Positions 17,275-26,284 are shown, counted from the stretch's first letter. The stretch: DNA of 64,000 bases from Domibacillus sp. PGB-M46 (GCF_022668875.1 NZ_JAKGCR010000003.1:62001-126000), one strand, 5' to 3'. The notes: generated by a model from the letters alone, not told the origin. A program made the numbers and translations.

Positions 17275-18272
17275 GTCAGGCGGACAAACGCATTCGGCTC
17301 AGGAAACGTAAGTGTAAAGGTTGTGCCGGAGCCGGGATCGGAAACGGCTTCTAATTCAATCAATAGAGAATCGGCCGCTTTTTTGGCTAAATAAAGTCCC
17401 ATCCCCGTGGCAGAATGGTTTTGGTGAAAGCCGCCGGTTGCCGTAAATCCTTTATCAAAAATACGCGGAAGATCCTGCGGCGAAATGCCGCGGCCGAAGT
17501 CCGTCACCGCAACGGCTGCTTGATTTCCTCTTTGGATACTGCGAATGATAATATCGCCTGAATCGCTGTATTTAACCGCGTTTGTCAGCAGCTGCCGAAA
17601 AATAAACGCCAGCCATTTCGCATCGCTCAGTACAGGCGGGCCGGTTACCTCAACATCAAAGCCAATGCCTTTTTGCAGGCACCAGGACTGGAGAGACCGT
17701 ATTTCGGTAAATAGGAGCGGCTCCAGCGCCACGTGCTCCACATACAAGTCATTTTTAATAAAGGGCATCCGCTTTTGATGCAGCTGCCGGTCTAAAAGCA
17801 GATGAATACGCAGCCATTCGTACGTAAGCTGTGTTTTCATCCTCTCGTCCTCTATCCGGTCTATCATTAAATGCATGGCGGTTAAAGGGGTTTTCACTTC
17901 ATGAACCCAGGACATCAGATCGTCTTTTTCCTGTTCAAGCTCTGTCCGGTGGCGGGAAGCCTCCTGTTTATACTGTTCAACCTGCTTTGTGAGGTGCGTG
18001 TGAACGACTTTTTGGAATGGGCTTTCTGCCTCAGCCATCGGTTCCCCGTCCAGTGAGGTGTCCCTTTCCTGAAGCTCCCGGTAAAAAGCCGATTCTTTTT
18101 GAAAGCGGACAAAGAAAAAAACGAGGAAAAGAAGGGCAGACAAAAAATTTATATATAAAATGGATGAAAAGGGAATGGTTGTATCGACGAATACAACCAG
18201 AAACAGGAGCAGCTGCTGAACGAGAAAAAAGCCAATCCAGCTGCGCCGTTCTTTTATGTAGGTTCCGATCAT
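17265..18272 (-). CDS. BceS-type intramembrane-sensing histidine kinase
   Basis: A 335-aa kinase with two N-terminal helices (about 12-30 and 35-55) joined by a loop of only a few residues, so it has no sensory ectodomain and depends on the BceAB-type transporter for its signal. The phospho-acceptor box is MSWVHEVKTPLTAMHLM (His about 124); the ATPase domain shows LTNAVKYS, VTDFGRGI and GMGLYLAKKAAD. The start ATG overlaps the regulator stop by 4 nt. It phosphorylates the adjacent regulator. Confidence 0.93.
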   Translation of the reverse strand: MIGTYIKERRSWIGFFLVQQLLLFLVVFVDTTIPFSSILYINFLSALLFLVFFFVRFQKESAFYRELQERDTSLDGEPMAEAESPFQKVVHTHLTKQVEQYKQEASRHRTELEQEKDDLMSWVHEVKTPLTAMHLMIDRIEDERMKTQLTYEWLRIHLLLDRQLHQKRMPFIKNDLYVEHVALEPLLFTEIRSLQSWCLQKGIGFDVEVTGPPVLSDAKWLAFIFRQLLTNAVKYSDSGDIIIRSIQRGNQAAVAVTDFGRGISPQDLPRIFDKGFTATGGFHQNHSATGMGLYLAKKAADSLLIELEAVSDPGSGTTFTLTFPEPNAFVRLTSM

Positions 18273-18958
18273 ACGCTTTCCTCTTCGACTGCCATGTACC
18301 CCTGGCCGACTTTCGTTTCAATAAAATGGCCGATCCCGAGTTCATCCAGCTTTTTTCGCAGCCGGTTCACATTAACCGTCAATGTATTGTCGCTGACGAA
18401 CCGCTCATCGTCCCACAGGCTTTTAATCAGCTTTTCCCGGCTGACAATGTTGTTTTTCTGTTCAATGAGCTGCTTTAAAATAAACATTTCATTTTTTGTT
18501 AGTTCGACTGATCCGTGCTCATTTTGAAGGAGACTTTTATCGTAATCGACTGTAGCACCGCACCAGGCTTTAAGAAGGGACGGGGCAGTGCTGTAATTGT
18601 AGGCACGCCGCAGCACGGCTTGTATTTTAGCAACCAGCACGTCAAAATGAAACGGCTTCTGAATAAAATCATCCGCTCCAAGCTGCATTGACATGACCAT
18701 GTCAGTCGGGTGGTCACGTGAAGACAGGAACAAAATCGGTACGTTGGAATGGGTACGAATCATTCGGCACCAATGAAAGCCGTCAAATTTCGGCAGCTGG
18801 ATATCAATAATCACCAAATCAGGATTTAGAGCTGTAAATTCTTTCATCACCTGTCCAAAATCGGTAACCCCGTAAACATCATATGACCATTGCGTCAGCC
18901 GTTCCTTCGTTTCTTTAAACAGCGTTTCATCATCTTCAATCAGCAGCAGTTTAAACAA
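18269..18958 (-). CDS. BceR-type response regulator (OmpR/PhoB family)
   Basis: About 229 aa: a receiver domain (LLLIEDDETLF; phospho-acceptor Asp in LVIIDIQLPKFDGF) and a winged-helix DNA-binding domain (LTKNEMFILKQLIEQ, then DNTLTVNVNRLRKKL). It should activate the bceAB genes downstream of the kinase when the transporter signals drug. I place the start at TTG 18958 (LFKLLLIEDD), just after GTGGTGA; a TTG at 18979 would add seven residues and lacks an RBS. Confidence 0.92.
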   Translation of the reverse strand: MFKLLLIEDDETLFKETKERLTQWSYDVYGVTDFGQVMKEFTALNPDLVIIDIQLPKFDGFHWCRMIRTHSNVPILFLSSRDHPTDMVMSMQLGADDFIQKPFHFDVLVAKIQAVLRRAYNYSTAPSLLKAWCGATVDYDKSLLQNEHGSVELTKNEMFILKQLIEQKNNIVSREKLIKSLWDDERFVSDNTLTVNVNRLRKKLDELGIGHFIETKVGQGYMAVEEESV

Positions 18959-19172
18959 ACAATCACCACACTTTTCCAATTGTCTTTCTTTTATTGTATC
19001 GAAAAGCGGCGGGCAGTTGAACTTTTTTTAACGGAATGAAGAGCGTGGGGCTCCTTCATCTGCTTTCATTCTGCAACGGTATGGTTTCTCCGTTTCCTTC
19101 AATTAGAGAATACTTGCCTTTATATTTACAGGATAAAAAGTAAAAAAGGAAAAAAAGTCTGATTGATTATAG

Positions 19173-20255
19173 TTATTTTGTAACCTGAAAAGCTATACTT
19201 TCTTTTGAGACTCCATTTACGAGAATAACAAGAGTGTGTTCACCTGCATAGTGCTTGCGAGTGGTCATATCACGAAAAGATTGGGTACGGACTATTACTT
19301 TGGATTGTCCGGCTGCAAGGTGAGTGTCTGAAAGCTGAAATACTTTCCGGCTTGGACGGCCATTTTTTTTCATATAGTCAATCGCATATTCAACTCGTAC
19401 TTTTGTATCTAATGCGGCATGGAGTTCTACTGAAAAATGCAGAGCTTCGCCAATTACAACTGTCCGTTTTTCAAGGGTGAGCCGTTGAACGGAAACGTGC
19501 TCACTGCCTGGATAACCGAACAGGTGGAGGACATCCTTATTTCCCTGCTTTAGCAATGTACGGGCGGCATGGCGCAGGATCCAGTCGGTATAAGGATGCT
19601 GCTGTCCATACCGCCGGCGGATAAACTCAATAACAAGGTCCGGGTGTGTTTTTGAAATATCATTTAAATGGTTCGCGACACTTTTTCGTACATACAGTGA
19701 ATCATCCTGCATAAGCGGCTCAAGCAGCACAAAAAGCGGAGCGGGGTCTTGTTTAAAAGCTGGAATCGAATGTGCCCATGGCAGTCGCGGGCGGGCACCT
19801 TCGCTTGCGAGCCGGCGTATATGTTCGTTGCTGCTTTTTGTCCATTTCATCATCTGAGAAAGCATGCGTTCTTGATCCTGCAGCAGAAAAGGCCGGACGG
19901 CAAACTCAGAAGTGGAGTATACGGTTAACCGGGCAAGCGCGTCCATCGATTTTTCCCAGAAGGCAAGCCCATACTGCTCTACATAATCCGGAAATACAAG
20001 TCCTTCCAGCTGTTTAAACGAAGGAGCTGCATCCAGCAGCACAGGAAGCGCTTTTGGAAAAGGTTTATTGATTCCCTTATACATCGCAGTCGATAACTGG
20101 CGAACACGTTGCTTAAGAGCCAGAGACTCCCATTCTTCTTGATACACACAATTTAAGAATGCTTTTCGGTTAAAGGACAAGTCAGCCCGCTCAAGCGCAT
20201 CGGCTAATGAATCGATAAAGTCATTATTATATATATCTTTTAAATCTGCCATCAT
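19173..20255 (-). CDS. alkC: AlkC-type DNA alkylation repair glycosylase
   Basis: A 360-aa HEAT-repeat protein of the AlkC/AlkD superfamily, which removes positively charged alkylated bases (3-methyladenine type) without base flipping. Residues 1-255 are helical repeats including LTVYSTSEFAVRPFLLQD and the conserved stretch RRLASEGARPRLPWA; SLYVRKSVANHLNDISKTHPD is diagnostic. Residues about 265-360 form a beta-rich domain (VQRLTLEKRTVVIGEALHF to KESIAFQV), consistent with the Ig-like domain of AlkC and absent from AlkD. ATG after AAAGGAG. Monocistronic. Confidence 0.85.
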   Translation of the reverse strand: MMADLKDIYNNDFIDSLADALERADLSFNRKAFLNCVYQEEWESLALKQRVRQLSTAMYKGINKPFPKALPVLLDAAPSFKQLEGLVFPDYVEQYGLAFWEKSMDALARLTVYSTSEFAVRPFLLQDQERMLSQMMKWTKSSNEHIRRLASEGARPRLPWAHSIPAFKQDPAPLFVLLEPLMQDDSLYVRKSVANHLNDISKTHPDLVIEFIRRRYGQQHPYTDWILRHAARTLLKQGNKDVLHLFGYPGSEHVSVQRLTLEKRTVVIGEALHFSVELHAALDTKVRVEYAIDYMKKNGRPSRKVFQLSDTHLAAGQSKVIVRTQSFRDMTTRKHYAGEHTLVILVNGVSKESIAFQVTK

Positions 20256-20486
20256 TCGTCAGCTCCTTTCTGCCAGTATAACATAGGGTCGAACATATGT
20301 TGGTTTTGGCAAAATGCCGGGTCGGCTATTTCGTGTCCGAATCCTGGAAAACCATAGTGAATGGCAGTCTTAAATTTTTTTATGATGAATGATCGCCAGC
20401 AGGAAACGGACAAGGTAAATAAGAACAGCTGTAAAGTACGTTTAAGGGTTCTCACCAAAAGGATAAGAATGTAGTGGAAAGATTTT

Positions 20487-20516
20487 TTAGACTATGTTTG
20501 TGAAATATTTTACAAT
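20487..20516 (+). promoter_or_regulatory. promoter of the DASS transporter with an embedded Rex box
   Basis: TTAGAC (20487-20492), 18-nt spacer, TACAAT (20511-20516). The Rex-type sequence TTGTGAAATATTTTACAA (20498-20515, one mismatch between arms) covers the spacer and -10, so repression by Rex at high NAD+/NADH is expected. Confidence 0.65.
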
Positions 20517-20536
20517 GTAAGAAGAAAGGAGAGAGA

Positions 20537-21979
20537 ATGATGAGTAAAAACAAGATGCCTGCTCAGGGTAAGGGAGAAGTAAGGCTTGGTCTTCTTTTTT
20601 TAACGCTTTTAATTGGAGCACTTATTTGGTTTGTTCCTGCACCGTCTGGACTCTCGTCTCAGGCATGGCATTTATTCGCTATTTTTGTAGCCACAATTAT
20701 CGGGCTTGTAGTTAAGCCCATGCCAATGGGCAGTGTGGCTGTTTTAGCCCTGACCGCAACGGTTTTAACACAGACACTGACCATTGAAGAAGCGCTCAGC
20801 GGGTTTCAAAATACGACGATCTGGCTGATTGTCATTGCTTTTTTTATTTCAAGAGGATTTATCAAAACCGGCCTTGGCACCCGGGTTGCATACATGTTTG
20901 TGAAAAAGTTCGGTAAAAAAACACTTGGCCTGTCTTATTCGCTTGTGGCAAGTGATCTTATTCTGTCTCCGGCGATGCCGTCCAACACAGCAAGAGCCGG
21001 CGGTATTTTGCTTCCAATTGTCCGGTCGCTGTCTGAAGCGTACGGTTCCCGGTCAGGAGATGGAACGGAACGAAAGGTAGGGGCGTTTTTAACAACGGTT
21101 TCCTTTCATGGGGATATGGTAACATCCGCCATGTTTTTAACGGCGATGGCAGCCAATCCGCTTGCAGCACAAATTGCCGGCGACATTACCGGTGAACCGA
21201 TTTCGTGGGTCGGCTGGGCCGCAGCTGCGTCTGTGCCAGGCCTGCTCAGCCTGCTGCTTGTTCCGTATGTGCTGTACAAGCTGTACCCGCCGGAAGTAAA
21301 AGAAACACCGGCTGCACCCCAAATGGCCGCCCAGAAATTAAAAGAGATGGGTCCTTTAAAAAGAGAAGAGTGGTTTATGATCGGTGTGTTTGTCCTGATC
21401 TTGGCTTTGTGGATTTTCGGAACAAACTTTGGTATCACCGCTACAACAACGGCTTTTATCGGACTTGTCGCGCTGCTGATCACTCAAGTGCTGAGCTGGT
21501 CTGATATTAAAAAAGAAGAAGGCGCGTGGGACACGCTCGTCTGGTTTGCGGTTTTGGTTATGATGGCCAGCTTCTTAAACGATCTCGGTATGATTCCATG
21601 GTTTACGGATACAATGAGAGGGGCCGCCAGCGGCATGTCCTGGCTATGGACACTAGTCGTTTTGGCTGTCGTTTATTTTTACTCTCATTATCTTTTTGCG
21701 AGCAACACGGCTCATGTCAGTGCCATGTATGCCGCTTTTCTGGCTGTGATCGTGGCTGCCGGGGCTCCGCCGGTTGCCTCTGCTCTTTTGCTCGGCGTAT
21801 TCAGTAATTTGTTCGGCTGCTTAACTCATTACAGCAGCGGGCCGGCACCTGTATTTTTTGGTGCGGGTTATGTAACACAAAGTAAATGGTGGGCGCTCGG
21901 GCTGATCATTTCCATTGTTCATTTAATTGTCTGGCTTGGAGTCGGCGGTGCCTGGTGGAAGGTGCTTGGTCTTTGGTAA
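20537..21979 (+). CDS. DASS-family anion:Na+ symporter (YflS/2-oxoglutarate-malate translocator type)
   Basis: A 480-aa transporter of the divalent anion:sodium symporter family, probably importing or exporting malate, succinate or a related dicarboxylate. The conserved SNT motifs of both halves are present: LSPAMPSNTARAGGILLP in the first and YLFASNTAHVSAMYAAFL in the second. About 12 helices, with a soluble loop around 255-275. The promoter is overlapped by a Rex box, linking it to the redox state like ldh; a C4-acid exchange or lactate-related role under oxygen limitation is plausible. Its stop overlaps the next start (TAATG). Confidence 0.88.
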   Translation: MMSKNKMPAQGKGEVRLGLLFLTLLIGALIWFVPAPSGLSSQAWHLFAIFVATIIGLVVKPMPMGSVAVLALTATVLTQTLTIEEALSGFQNTTIWLIVIAFFISRGFIKTGLGTRVAYMFVKKFGKKTLGLSYSLVASDLILSPAMPSNTARAGGILLPIVRSLSEAYGSRSGDGTERKVGAFLTTVSFHGDMVTSAMFLTAMAANPLAAQIAGDITGEPISWVGWAAAASVPGLLSLLLVPYVLYKLYPPEVKETPAAPQMAAQKLKEMGPLKREEWFMIGVFVLILALWIFGTNFGITATTTAFIGLVALLITQVLSWSDIKKEEGAWDTLVWFAVLVMMASFLNDLGMIPWFTDTMRGAASGMSWLWTLVVLAVVYFYSHYLFASNTAHVSAMYAAFLAVIVAAGAPPVASALLLGVFSNLFGCLTHYSSGPAPVFFGAGYVTQSKWWALGLIISIVHLIVWLGVGGAWWKVLGLW

Positions 21980-22599
21980 TGGACGAGAAACATCTAGAAA
22001 AAGCGTATGATGAGCAGCTGTCCATTCAGACAACGGGTGATCAGCAGGGGTTTCCCCAGCTTGCCCACTATCATCGATACGAGCCGACACCCTATGCGGG
22101 GCTTGATGAGCTTTTTGGGCGCTGTACATTGGATGCAAGTGACGGATTTGTTGACGTCGGCTGCGGAAAAGGGCGGGTTGCCTTTTACGTGCACGACCGG
22201 TTCCGGGCTTCGGTTACGGGGATTGAAATGAACCCTGCTTTTTTTGATGTGTGTCTTCAAAACAAAATAGGGTATATGAGAAAAAGAAAGCGCCGGCACG
22301 GATTGATTGGTTTTCAATGTGTGATGGCGCAGGAGTATGAAGTAAAAGCAGAAGATACTGTTTTTTACTTTTTTAATCCGTTCTCAGTGCAAATTTTCAT
22401 GCGGGTCGTACAGCGGATTTTGGCCTCAATGGAAGCCTTCCCGCGCCAGGTGACACTCATTTTGTATTATCCATCAGACGAATACCTATATTATTTGGAG
22501 CATCAGACGGTATTTGACTGGCTCGATGAAGTGAAATTGGGCGGGATGTATGAAAAAAACGAGCATGAACGGTTTGTTCTTTTTCAATACCAATCATAA
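21979..22599 (+). CDS. SAM-dependent methyltransferase
   Basis: A 206-aa class I methyltransferase: motif I is DGFVDVGCGKGRVAFYV and the acidic end of strand 2 is VTGIEMNPAF. FYFFNPFSVQIFMRVVQRI provides the later NPF-type motif of small-molecule methyltransferases. Start ATG 21979 overlaps the transporter stop by one base, so the two are translationally coupled. Substrate is unknown; the coupling does not explain its role. Confidence 0.82.
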   Translation: MDEKHLEKAYDEQLSIQTTGDQQGFPQLAHYHRYEPTPYAGLDELFGRCTLDASDGFVDVGCGKGRVAFYVHDRFRASVTGIEMNPAFFDVCLQNKIGYMRKRKRRHGLIGFQCVMAQEYEVKAEDTVFYFFNPFSVQIFMRVVQRILASMEAFPRQVTLILYYPSDEYLYYLEHQTVFDWLDEVKLGGMYEKNEHERFVLFQYQS

Positions 22600-22613
22600 A
22601 GGAGTGCTTAAAC

Positions 22614-22844
22614 ATGAGCGAATGCAGTATTGACCATTCACATGCAGATGTAATCAAAAAAGTGGAAAGCCAGAAAACATTTCTTCCGTCAGATCTTTAT
22701 GAAAGCTTATACAATTACCTGCAGGAAGAGCGGACGCAGGATTTGTTAAATGATTTGTTTCATCTCCTGAAAAAATATGATCTTGTATCCGAAGAAGAGC
22801 GGGACGTGCGAAACAAGCGGCTTGCGCTTATTGTGAACAATTAA
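22614..22844 (+). CDS. small conserved-looking protein of unknown function
   Basis: A 76-aa acidic, helix-rich soluble protein (ends SEEERDVRNKRLALIVNN). No domain recognised. A strong RBS (AAAGGAGTG) and a 14-nt gap from the methyltransferase gene, followed by a terminator, support it as the third gene of this operon. Contains one Cys near the N-terminus in SECSIDHSH, a short Cys/His-rich stretch that might bind metal, but nothing further supports this. Confidence 0.75.
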   Translation: MSECSIDHSHADVIKKVESQKTFLPSDLYESLYNYLQEERTQDLLNDLFHLLKKYDLVSEEERDVRNKRLALIVNN

Positions 22845-22858
22845 CCCGTATAGCAAAG

Positions 22859-22899
22859 AGCCTCCTGTATAACTTACCACTTGTGCAGGAGGCTTATTT
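22859..22899 (+). terminator. terminator after the 76-aa gene
   Basis: AGCCTCCTG (22859-22867) pairs with CAGGAGGCT (22886-22894), then TATTTG. Confidence 0.65.
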
Positions 22900-22958
22900 G
22901 CGTTATTTTTGAAGGTAGTACATTTTTAATTTAAGCAACGAAAAGAGGCTATAAATAC

Positions 22959-24017
22959 ATGAACAAAAAATCCATTTACGGATTGACGCTTGAGCAGCTG
23001 GAGGCATGGCTTTTGCCATTTGGACATAAGAAATTCCGGGCGCAGCAAGTGTGGGACTGGCTGTACCGGAAACGGGTAACCGATTTTGACGAGATGACAG
23101 ACGTAAACGCGGACTGCATCGCACTGCTGAAAGAGCATTTTGTTCTTCATACCTTGAAAGAACACGTGAAACAGGAATCAGCGGACGGAACGATTAAGTT
23201 TTTGTTTAAATTAACAGACGGCAACTTAATTGAAACCGTAATGATGCGTCATAAATTCGGCTTATCTGTTTGTGTAACGACGCAGGTCGGCTGCAACATT
23301 GGCTGCAGTTTTTGTGCAAGCGGCTTATTAAAGAAAACGCGCGACTTATCCAGCGGTGAAATCGTGGAGCAGATTATGAATGTGCAGCACGCACTGGATG
23401 AAGCAGGAAACGGAGAAAAAGTAAGCCATATTGTCGTAATGGGGATTGGAGAGCCGTTTGATAACTTTGACAATCTGATCGATTTCTTAAAAGTCGTCAT
23501 CGACCAAAAAGGATTAGGCATTGCAGCCCGCCATATTACCGTTTCAACGAGCGGCCTGGCGAATAAAATTTACGACTTTACCGATACAAAAATTCCGGTT
23601 AACCTGGCAATTTCTCTACATGCACCGAACAACGAGCTGCGGACAAAAATTATGAAAATCAACCGGGCGATTCCGATTGAAAAGCTGATGGAAGCGGTCG
23701 ATTACTACCTTGAAAACACAAACCGCCGTATCACCTTTGAATATATCCTGTTAAAAGACGTGAATGACCGGGTGGAAGATGCACTTGAGCTGGCAGAATT
23801 AATTGGCGATAAAAAACAGTATGTAAATTTAATTCCGTACAATCCAGTGGATGAGCACAGCCAGTATCAGCGGAGCACGCCGGAAGCGATTATGGCATTT
23901 TATGATACGCTGAAGAAAAAAGGCTTGAACTGTGTTGTACGCCAGGAACACGGAACAGATATTGATGCAGCATGCGGACAGCTGCGAAGCAAACAAATCC
24001 AAAAAGCAGCCCAGTAA
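22959..24017 (+). CDS. rlmN: 23S rRNA (adenine-2503-C2) methyltransferase RlmN
   Basis: Radical-SAM enzyme of 352 aa that methylates A2503 of 23S rRNA (and A37 in some tRNAs). The CxxxCxxC cluster is [12 protein letters not shown] (about 110-121). The upstream catalytic Cys lies seven residues before it (VCVTTQVGC) and the second catalytic Cys is in [10 protein letters not shown] near the C-terminus. [13 protein letters not shown] is the SAM-binding GEP motif. In Bacillus rlmN usually lies in the rsmB-prpC-prkC cluster; this copy stands alone, so a paralogue is possible. Cfr is less likely because length and motifs fit RlmN. Confidence 0.9.
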   Translation: MNKKSIYGLTLEQLEAWLLPFGHKKFRAQQVWDWLYRKRVTDFDEMTDVNADCIALLKEHFVLHTLKEHVKQESADGTIKFLFKLTDGNLIETVMMRHKFGLSVCVTTQVGCNIGCSFCASGLLKKTRDLSSGEIVEQIMNVQHALDEAGNGEKVSHIVVMGIGEPFDNFDNLIDFLKVVIDQKGLGIAARHITVSTSGLANKIYDFTDTKIPVNLAISLHAPNNELRTKIMKINRAIPIEKLMEAVDYYLENTNRRITFEYILLKDVNDRVEDALELAELIGDKKQYVNLIPYNPVDEHSQYQRSTPEAIMAFYDTLKKKGLNCVVRQEHGTDIDAACGQLRSKQIQKAAQ

Positions 24018-24129
24018 AAAAGCTAAAAAAGCAGTATGATGAGTGTTCTCAAAACCTGGTTCTTTTTGTAAAAGCTGTTAAGTGCTAAATAAACGCAGCT
24101 TTCTATATAACATGAATAGTAAGAGGTAT

Positions 24130-24167
24130 AAAAAAGCTGAACCTTTTATTGGGTTCAGCTTTTTTTA
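24130..24167 (+). terminator. terminator after rlmN
   Basis: AAAAAAGCTGAACC (24130-24143) and GGTTCAGCTTTTTT (24152-24166). It lies about 110 nt after the stop; the interval (24018-24129) holds nothing recognisable. Confidence 0.8.
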
Positions 24168-24320
24168 TGAAATGGCGCGCTTTTTAGCAGTGATGAAGAA
24201 AAGAAAGTAAACGTCTATATGAAAGATGAATAAGCAGAGATGTCCAGGCGGCATCTACATTTATGGTATGATTGGTAGCAGTAAAACCGTCATTTTGATA
24301 AACGAAAAGGAGGTATTGAA

Positions 24321-24992
24321 ATGGAATATGTACAAGTGAACAGCATTGATGATCCAATGTTTGCGCGTCTGCATAAAACAATGCAGGATGTGTTTCCACC
24401 GGAGGAAGTACTGGATTATGAATTATGGGCGGAGCCTCTGAAAGACCCGGCGATTCGTGTATTTCTGGCAGTTCAGGACGATGAAGTAGCAGGAATAACG
24501 GAATATCGGTACAACAAAGAATTAAACGTGGCGATGACGGATTTTACGATTATCGTAAGAGAAGGGCTTGGGGTCGGGCCATTTTTAGCGAAAAAACGCC
24601 ATGAAGATTTAATGCGCCTGGCAGAAGAAAACAAACTTGATTTAATGGGCATGTTTGCGGAAATTTATGACCCGTACCGTATGAAGGATCACTCCTTTGC
24701 TGGTATTAAAGTGATGGACCCATTTGTACGACGCGAAGTACTTTCCCACCTCGGCTACATGCGGCTTGATTTCCCGTATGTTCATCCTGCGTGGACAAAT
24801 GAAGGGGAAGCGGTCAGTCATTTGGACCTTTGTTTCCAGCCATTCAAAGAAAATATTGGGTCACTTAAAGCAAGTTTGATCCGCAATTTTATCACCAGTT
24901 ATTACTCTGTTTTATCGAATAAGCCTCAGGAATGGCACGATATGGTGGCAAATCTTGAAAAAGAAGACGAAATATCGTTAAAGCCGTTATAA
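24321..24992 (+). CDS. GNAT-like N-acetyltransferase
   Basis: A 223-aa protein with an acetyltransferase-like core: VFLAVQDDEVAGITEYRYN (beta2-beta3) and MTDFTIIVREGLGVGPFLAKKRHEDLMRLA, where the Q/RxxGxG/A acetyl-CoA loop is represented by REGLGVGPFL. The C-terminal third is longer than a minimal GNAT fold and unfamiliar. RBS AAAGGAGG lies 8 nt before ATG. Monocistronic, between a terminator and a parS site. Substrate unknown. Confidence 0.7.
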   Translation: MEYVQVNSIDDPMFARLHKTMQDVFPPEEVLDYELWAEPLKDPAIRVFLAVQDDEVAGITEYRYNKELNVAMTDFTIIVREGLGVGPFLAKKRHEDLMRLAEENKLDLMGMFAEIYDPYRMKDHSFAGIKVMDPFVRREVLSHLGYMRLDFPYVHPAWTNEGEAVSHLDLCFQPFKENIGSLKASLIRNFITSYYSVLSNKPQEWHDMVANLEKEDEISLKPL

Positions 24993-25004
24993 GAATTTAG
25001 AAAA

Positions 25005-25020
25005 TGTTTCACGTGAAACA
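25005..25020. other. parS: parS, ParB/Spo0J binding site
   Basis: TGTTTCACGTGAAACA, a perfect 16-bp palindrome identical to the Bacillus consensus TGTTNCACGTGAAACA. It lies in an intergenic space 13 bp after an acetyltransferase gene. ParB loads here and SMC condensin is recruited. Such sites cluster around oriC. Confidence 0.9.
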
Positions 25021-25062
25021 ACTGCTGTTTTTGAATCGATATTTTAATTGAAAGCAAACTTC

Positions 25063-25104
25063 AAAAATCCCGGGCTGTTATTTGAACAGGCCGGGATTTT
25101 TCTT
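25063..25104. terminator. bidirectional terminator between the acetyltransferase and coat genes
   Basis: AAAAATCCCGG (25063-25073) and CCGGGATTTTT (25091-25101), with an inner CTGTT/AACAG helix. Confidence 0.8.
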
Positions 25105-25106
25105 TC

Positions 25107-25328
25107 TTAACGTTTGCAGCCGCAGCCGCAACCCCAGCCTTTTCCTGGATAACCAGGATCCACAACTTCGTTTCTTGTGATCGGCTGATAAATGTGGCGT
25201 GGTACATTGACGATATGCTGGCGATTAATCGTAACAACTGGATGAATAACTGGAATTTCGCGCTTAATATACGTATCTTTTACAATACACTGCGGCGGGC
25301 AGACGATCGGACGAACAGGACGACGCAT
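25107..25328 (-). CDS. CotD-family spore coat protein
   Basis: A 73-aa small basic protein that should be an inner spore coat component made late in sporulation. The N-terminus MRRPVRPIVCPPQC and the pattern of PVIHPVVTINRQHIVNVPRHIYQP (His-rich repeats of strands) match the CotD family; the C-terminus is a Cys/Gly cluster GWGCGCGCKR likely to form cross-links. Start ATG 25328 after GGAGGTGA. Expected sigma-K control; I could not read a confident sigma-K promoter. Confidence 0.8.
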   Translation of the reverse strand: MRRPVRPIVCPPQCIVKDTYIKREIPVIHPVVTINRQHIVNVPRHIYQPITRNEVVDPGYPGKGWGCGCGCKR

Positions 25329-25414
25329 ATTTTTCACCTCCACGCTTCTATACAACTAGTAAATGCATCTGCTATCCTCTCCGTAACGGCAAACATCCAA
25401 TTATTCAAATAAAC

Positions 25415-26284
25415 TTAAATAATATCAAGTGGTACTTTTCGGCCAGGAGCTGAAAATCGCTCGTTCAGTTCGGCCAGTTCCTGTTCTGTTAATACAATTT
25501 GGGCAGCTTTTGCGTTAGCGGCTGTATGCTCCTCCTGCGCGGCCTTGGGGATGGCTATCATGCCGGGAAAGCGAATCGTCCAGGCAAGCATAATTTGAAG
25601 GGGAGATGCTCCGTGCGCCTGCGCCATTTTTTGAACAACAGGATCATCCATCAGCTCTTTTCGCAGCGAGCCGTCCTGTGCCAGCGGACTGTAGGCCATA
25701 ACGGGTATTCCCTGTTTCTTATGCCACGGAAGCAGGTCAAATTCAATACCGCGCGAACCAAGATGATAGAGAACTTGATTAACAGCGCATCCATTTCCAC
25801 CCGGTTTTTGCAGAAGCTCCTTCATATCGGCTGTGTCAAAGTTAGAAACACCCCAGCGGATGATTTTCCCTTCTTTCTTCAACCGTTCCATTCCCTCAAC
25901 CGTTTCCTCAAGCGGCACCCGTCCACGCCAGTGAAGCAGATACAAATCGAGCCGGTCTGTTTGAAGCCGCTGTAAGCTTTTTTCACATGAAGCAGCGATT
26001 TGATCAAGCCCTGCGTTATGCGGGTAGACCTTCGATACTAAAAACACTTCATCCCGAATGCCTCTAATGGCTTCGCCGACGACCCATTCCGCCCGGCCTT
26101 CTCCGTACATTTCTGCCGTATCAATCAGTGACATGCCGAGATCAACGCCGAGTCGCAGCGCCCGCACCTCCGCTTTTTTTTTGGCCGGGTCATCTCCGAT
26201 ACGCCACGTTCCCTGCCCGAGCGCCGGAACGGCTGCCCCGTCCGGCAGTGTAACAGCCCGTTTTCTTAATGCTTCTTTGAGAGA
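25415..26284 (-). CDS. aldo/keto reductase with disrupted start (possible pseudogene)
   Basis: NADPH-dependent aldo/keto reductase barrel, about 289 codons if read from just after the stop described below. The N-terminal strand and hairpin (RAVTLPDGAAVPALGQGTW) is open and in frame, followed by DTAEMYGEGRAEWVVGEAI (Asp/Tyr), VFLVSKVYP (Lys), LYLLHWRG (His) and WTIRFPGMIAIPKA. All four catalytic residues are intact. However, no ATG, GTG or TTG precedes the true N-terminus after an in-frame TAG at 26285-26287. Upstream of that TAG is TTG-GAA-AAT behind AAGGAAAGGA, so codon 4 appears to have changed from Gln to stop. The next in-frame start (GTG 26167) would delete the first strand and the nucleotide-barrel entry. 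Confidence 0.72.
   Translation of the reverse strand, partial: SLKEALRKRAVTLPDGAAVPALGQGTWRIGDDPAKKKAEVRALRLGVDLGMSLIDTAEMYGEGRAEWVVGEAIRGIRDEVFLVSKVYPHNAGLDQIAASCEKSLQRLQTDRLDLYLLHWRGRVPLEETVEGMERLKKEGKIIRWGVSNFDTADMKELLQKPGGNGCAVNQVLYHLGSRGIEFDLLPWHKKQGIPVMAYSPLAQDGSLRKELMDDPVVQKMAQAHGASPLQIMLAWTIRFPGMIAIPKAAQEEHTAANAKAAQIVLTEQELAELNERFSAPGRKVPLDII

Noticed and set aside
18980-19172. Imperfect hairpin (TGAAGAGC/GCTCCTTCA) between the response regulator and alkC
   Set aside because: Stem is interrupted and lacks a T tract; no convincing element in this gap.
20252-20458. 68-codon minus-strand ORF upstream of alkC
   Set aside because: No RBS and no protein-like pattern; it covers the intergenic region before the DASS promoter. 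Nothing else recognisable was seen at 20256-20486.
23165-23180. Second parS-like sequence (ACGTGAAACA) in rlmN
   Set aside because: Only the right half matches; four of the six left-half bases differ, and it is coding sequence.
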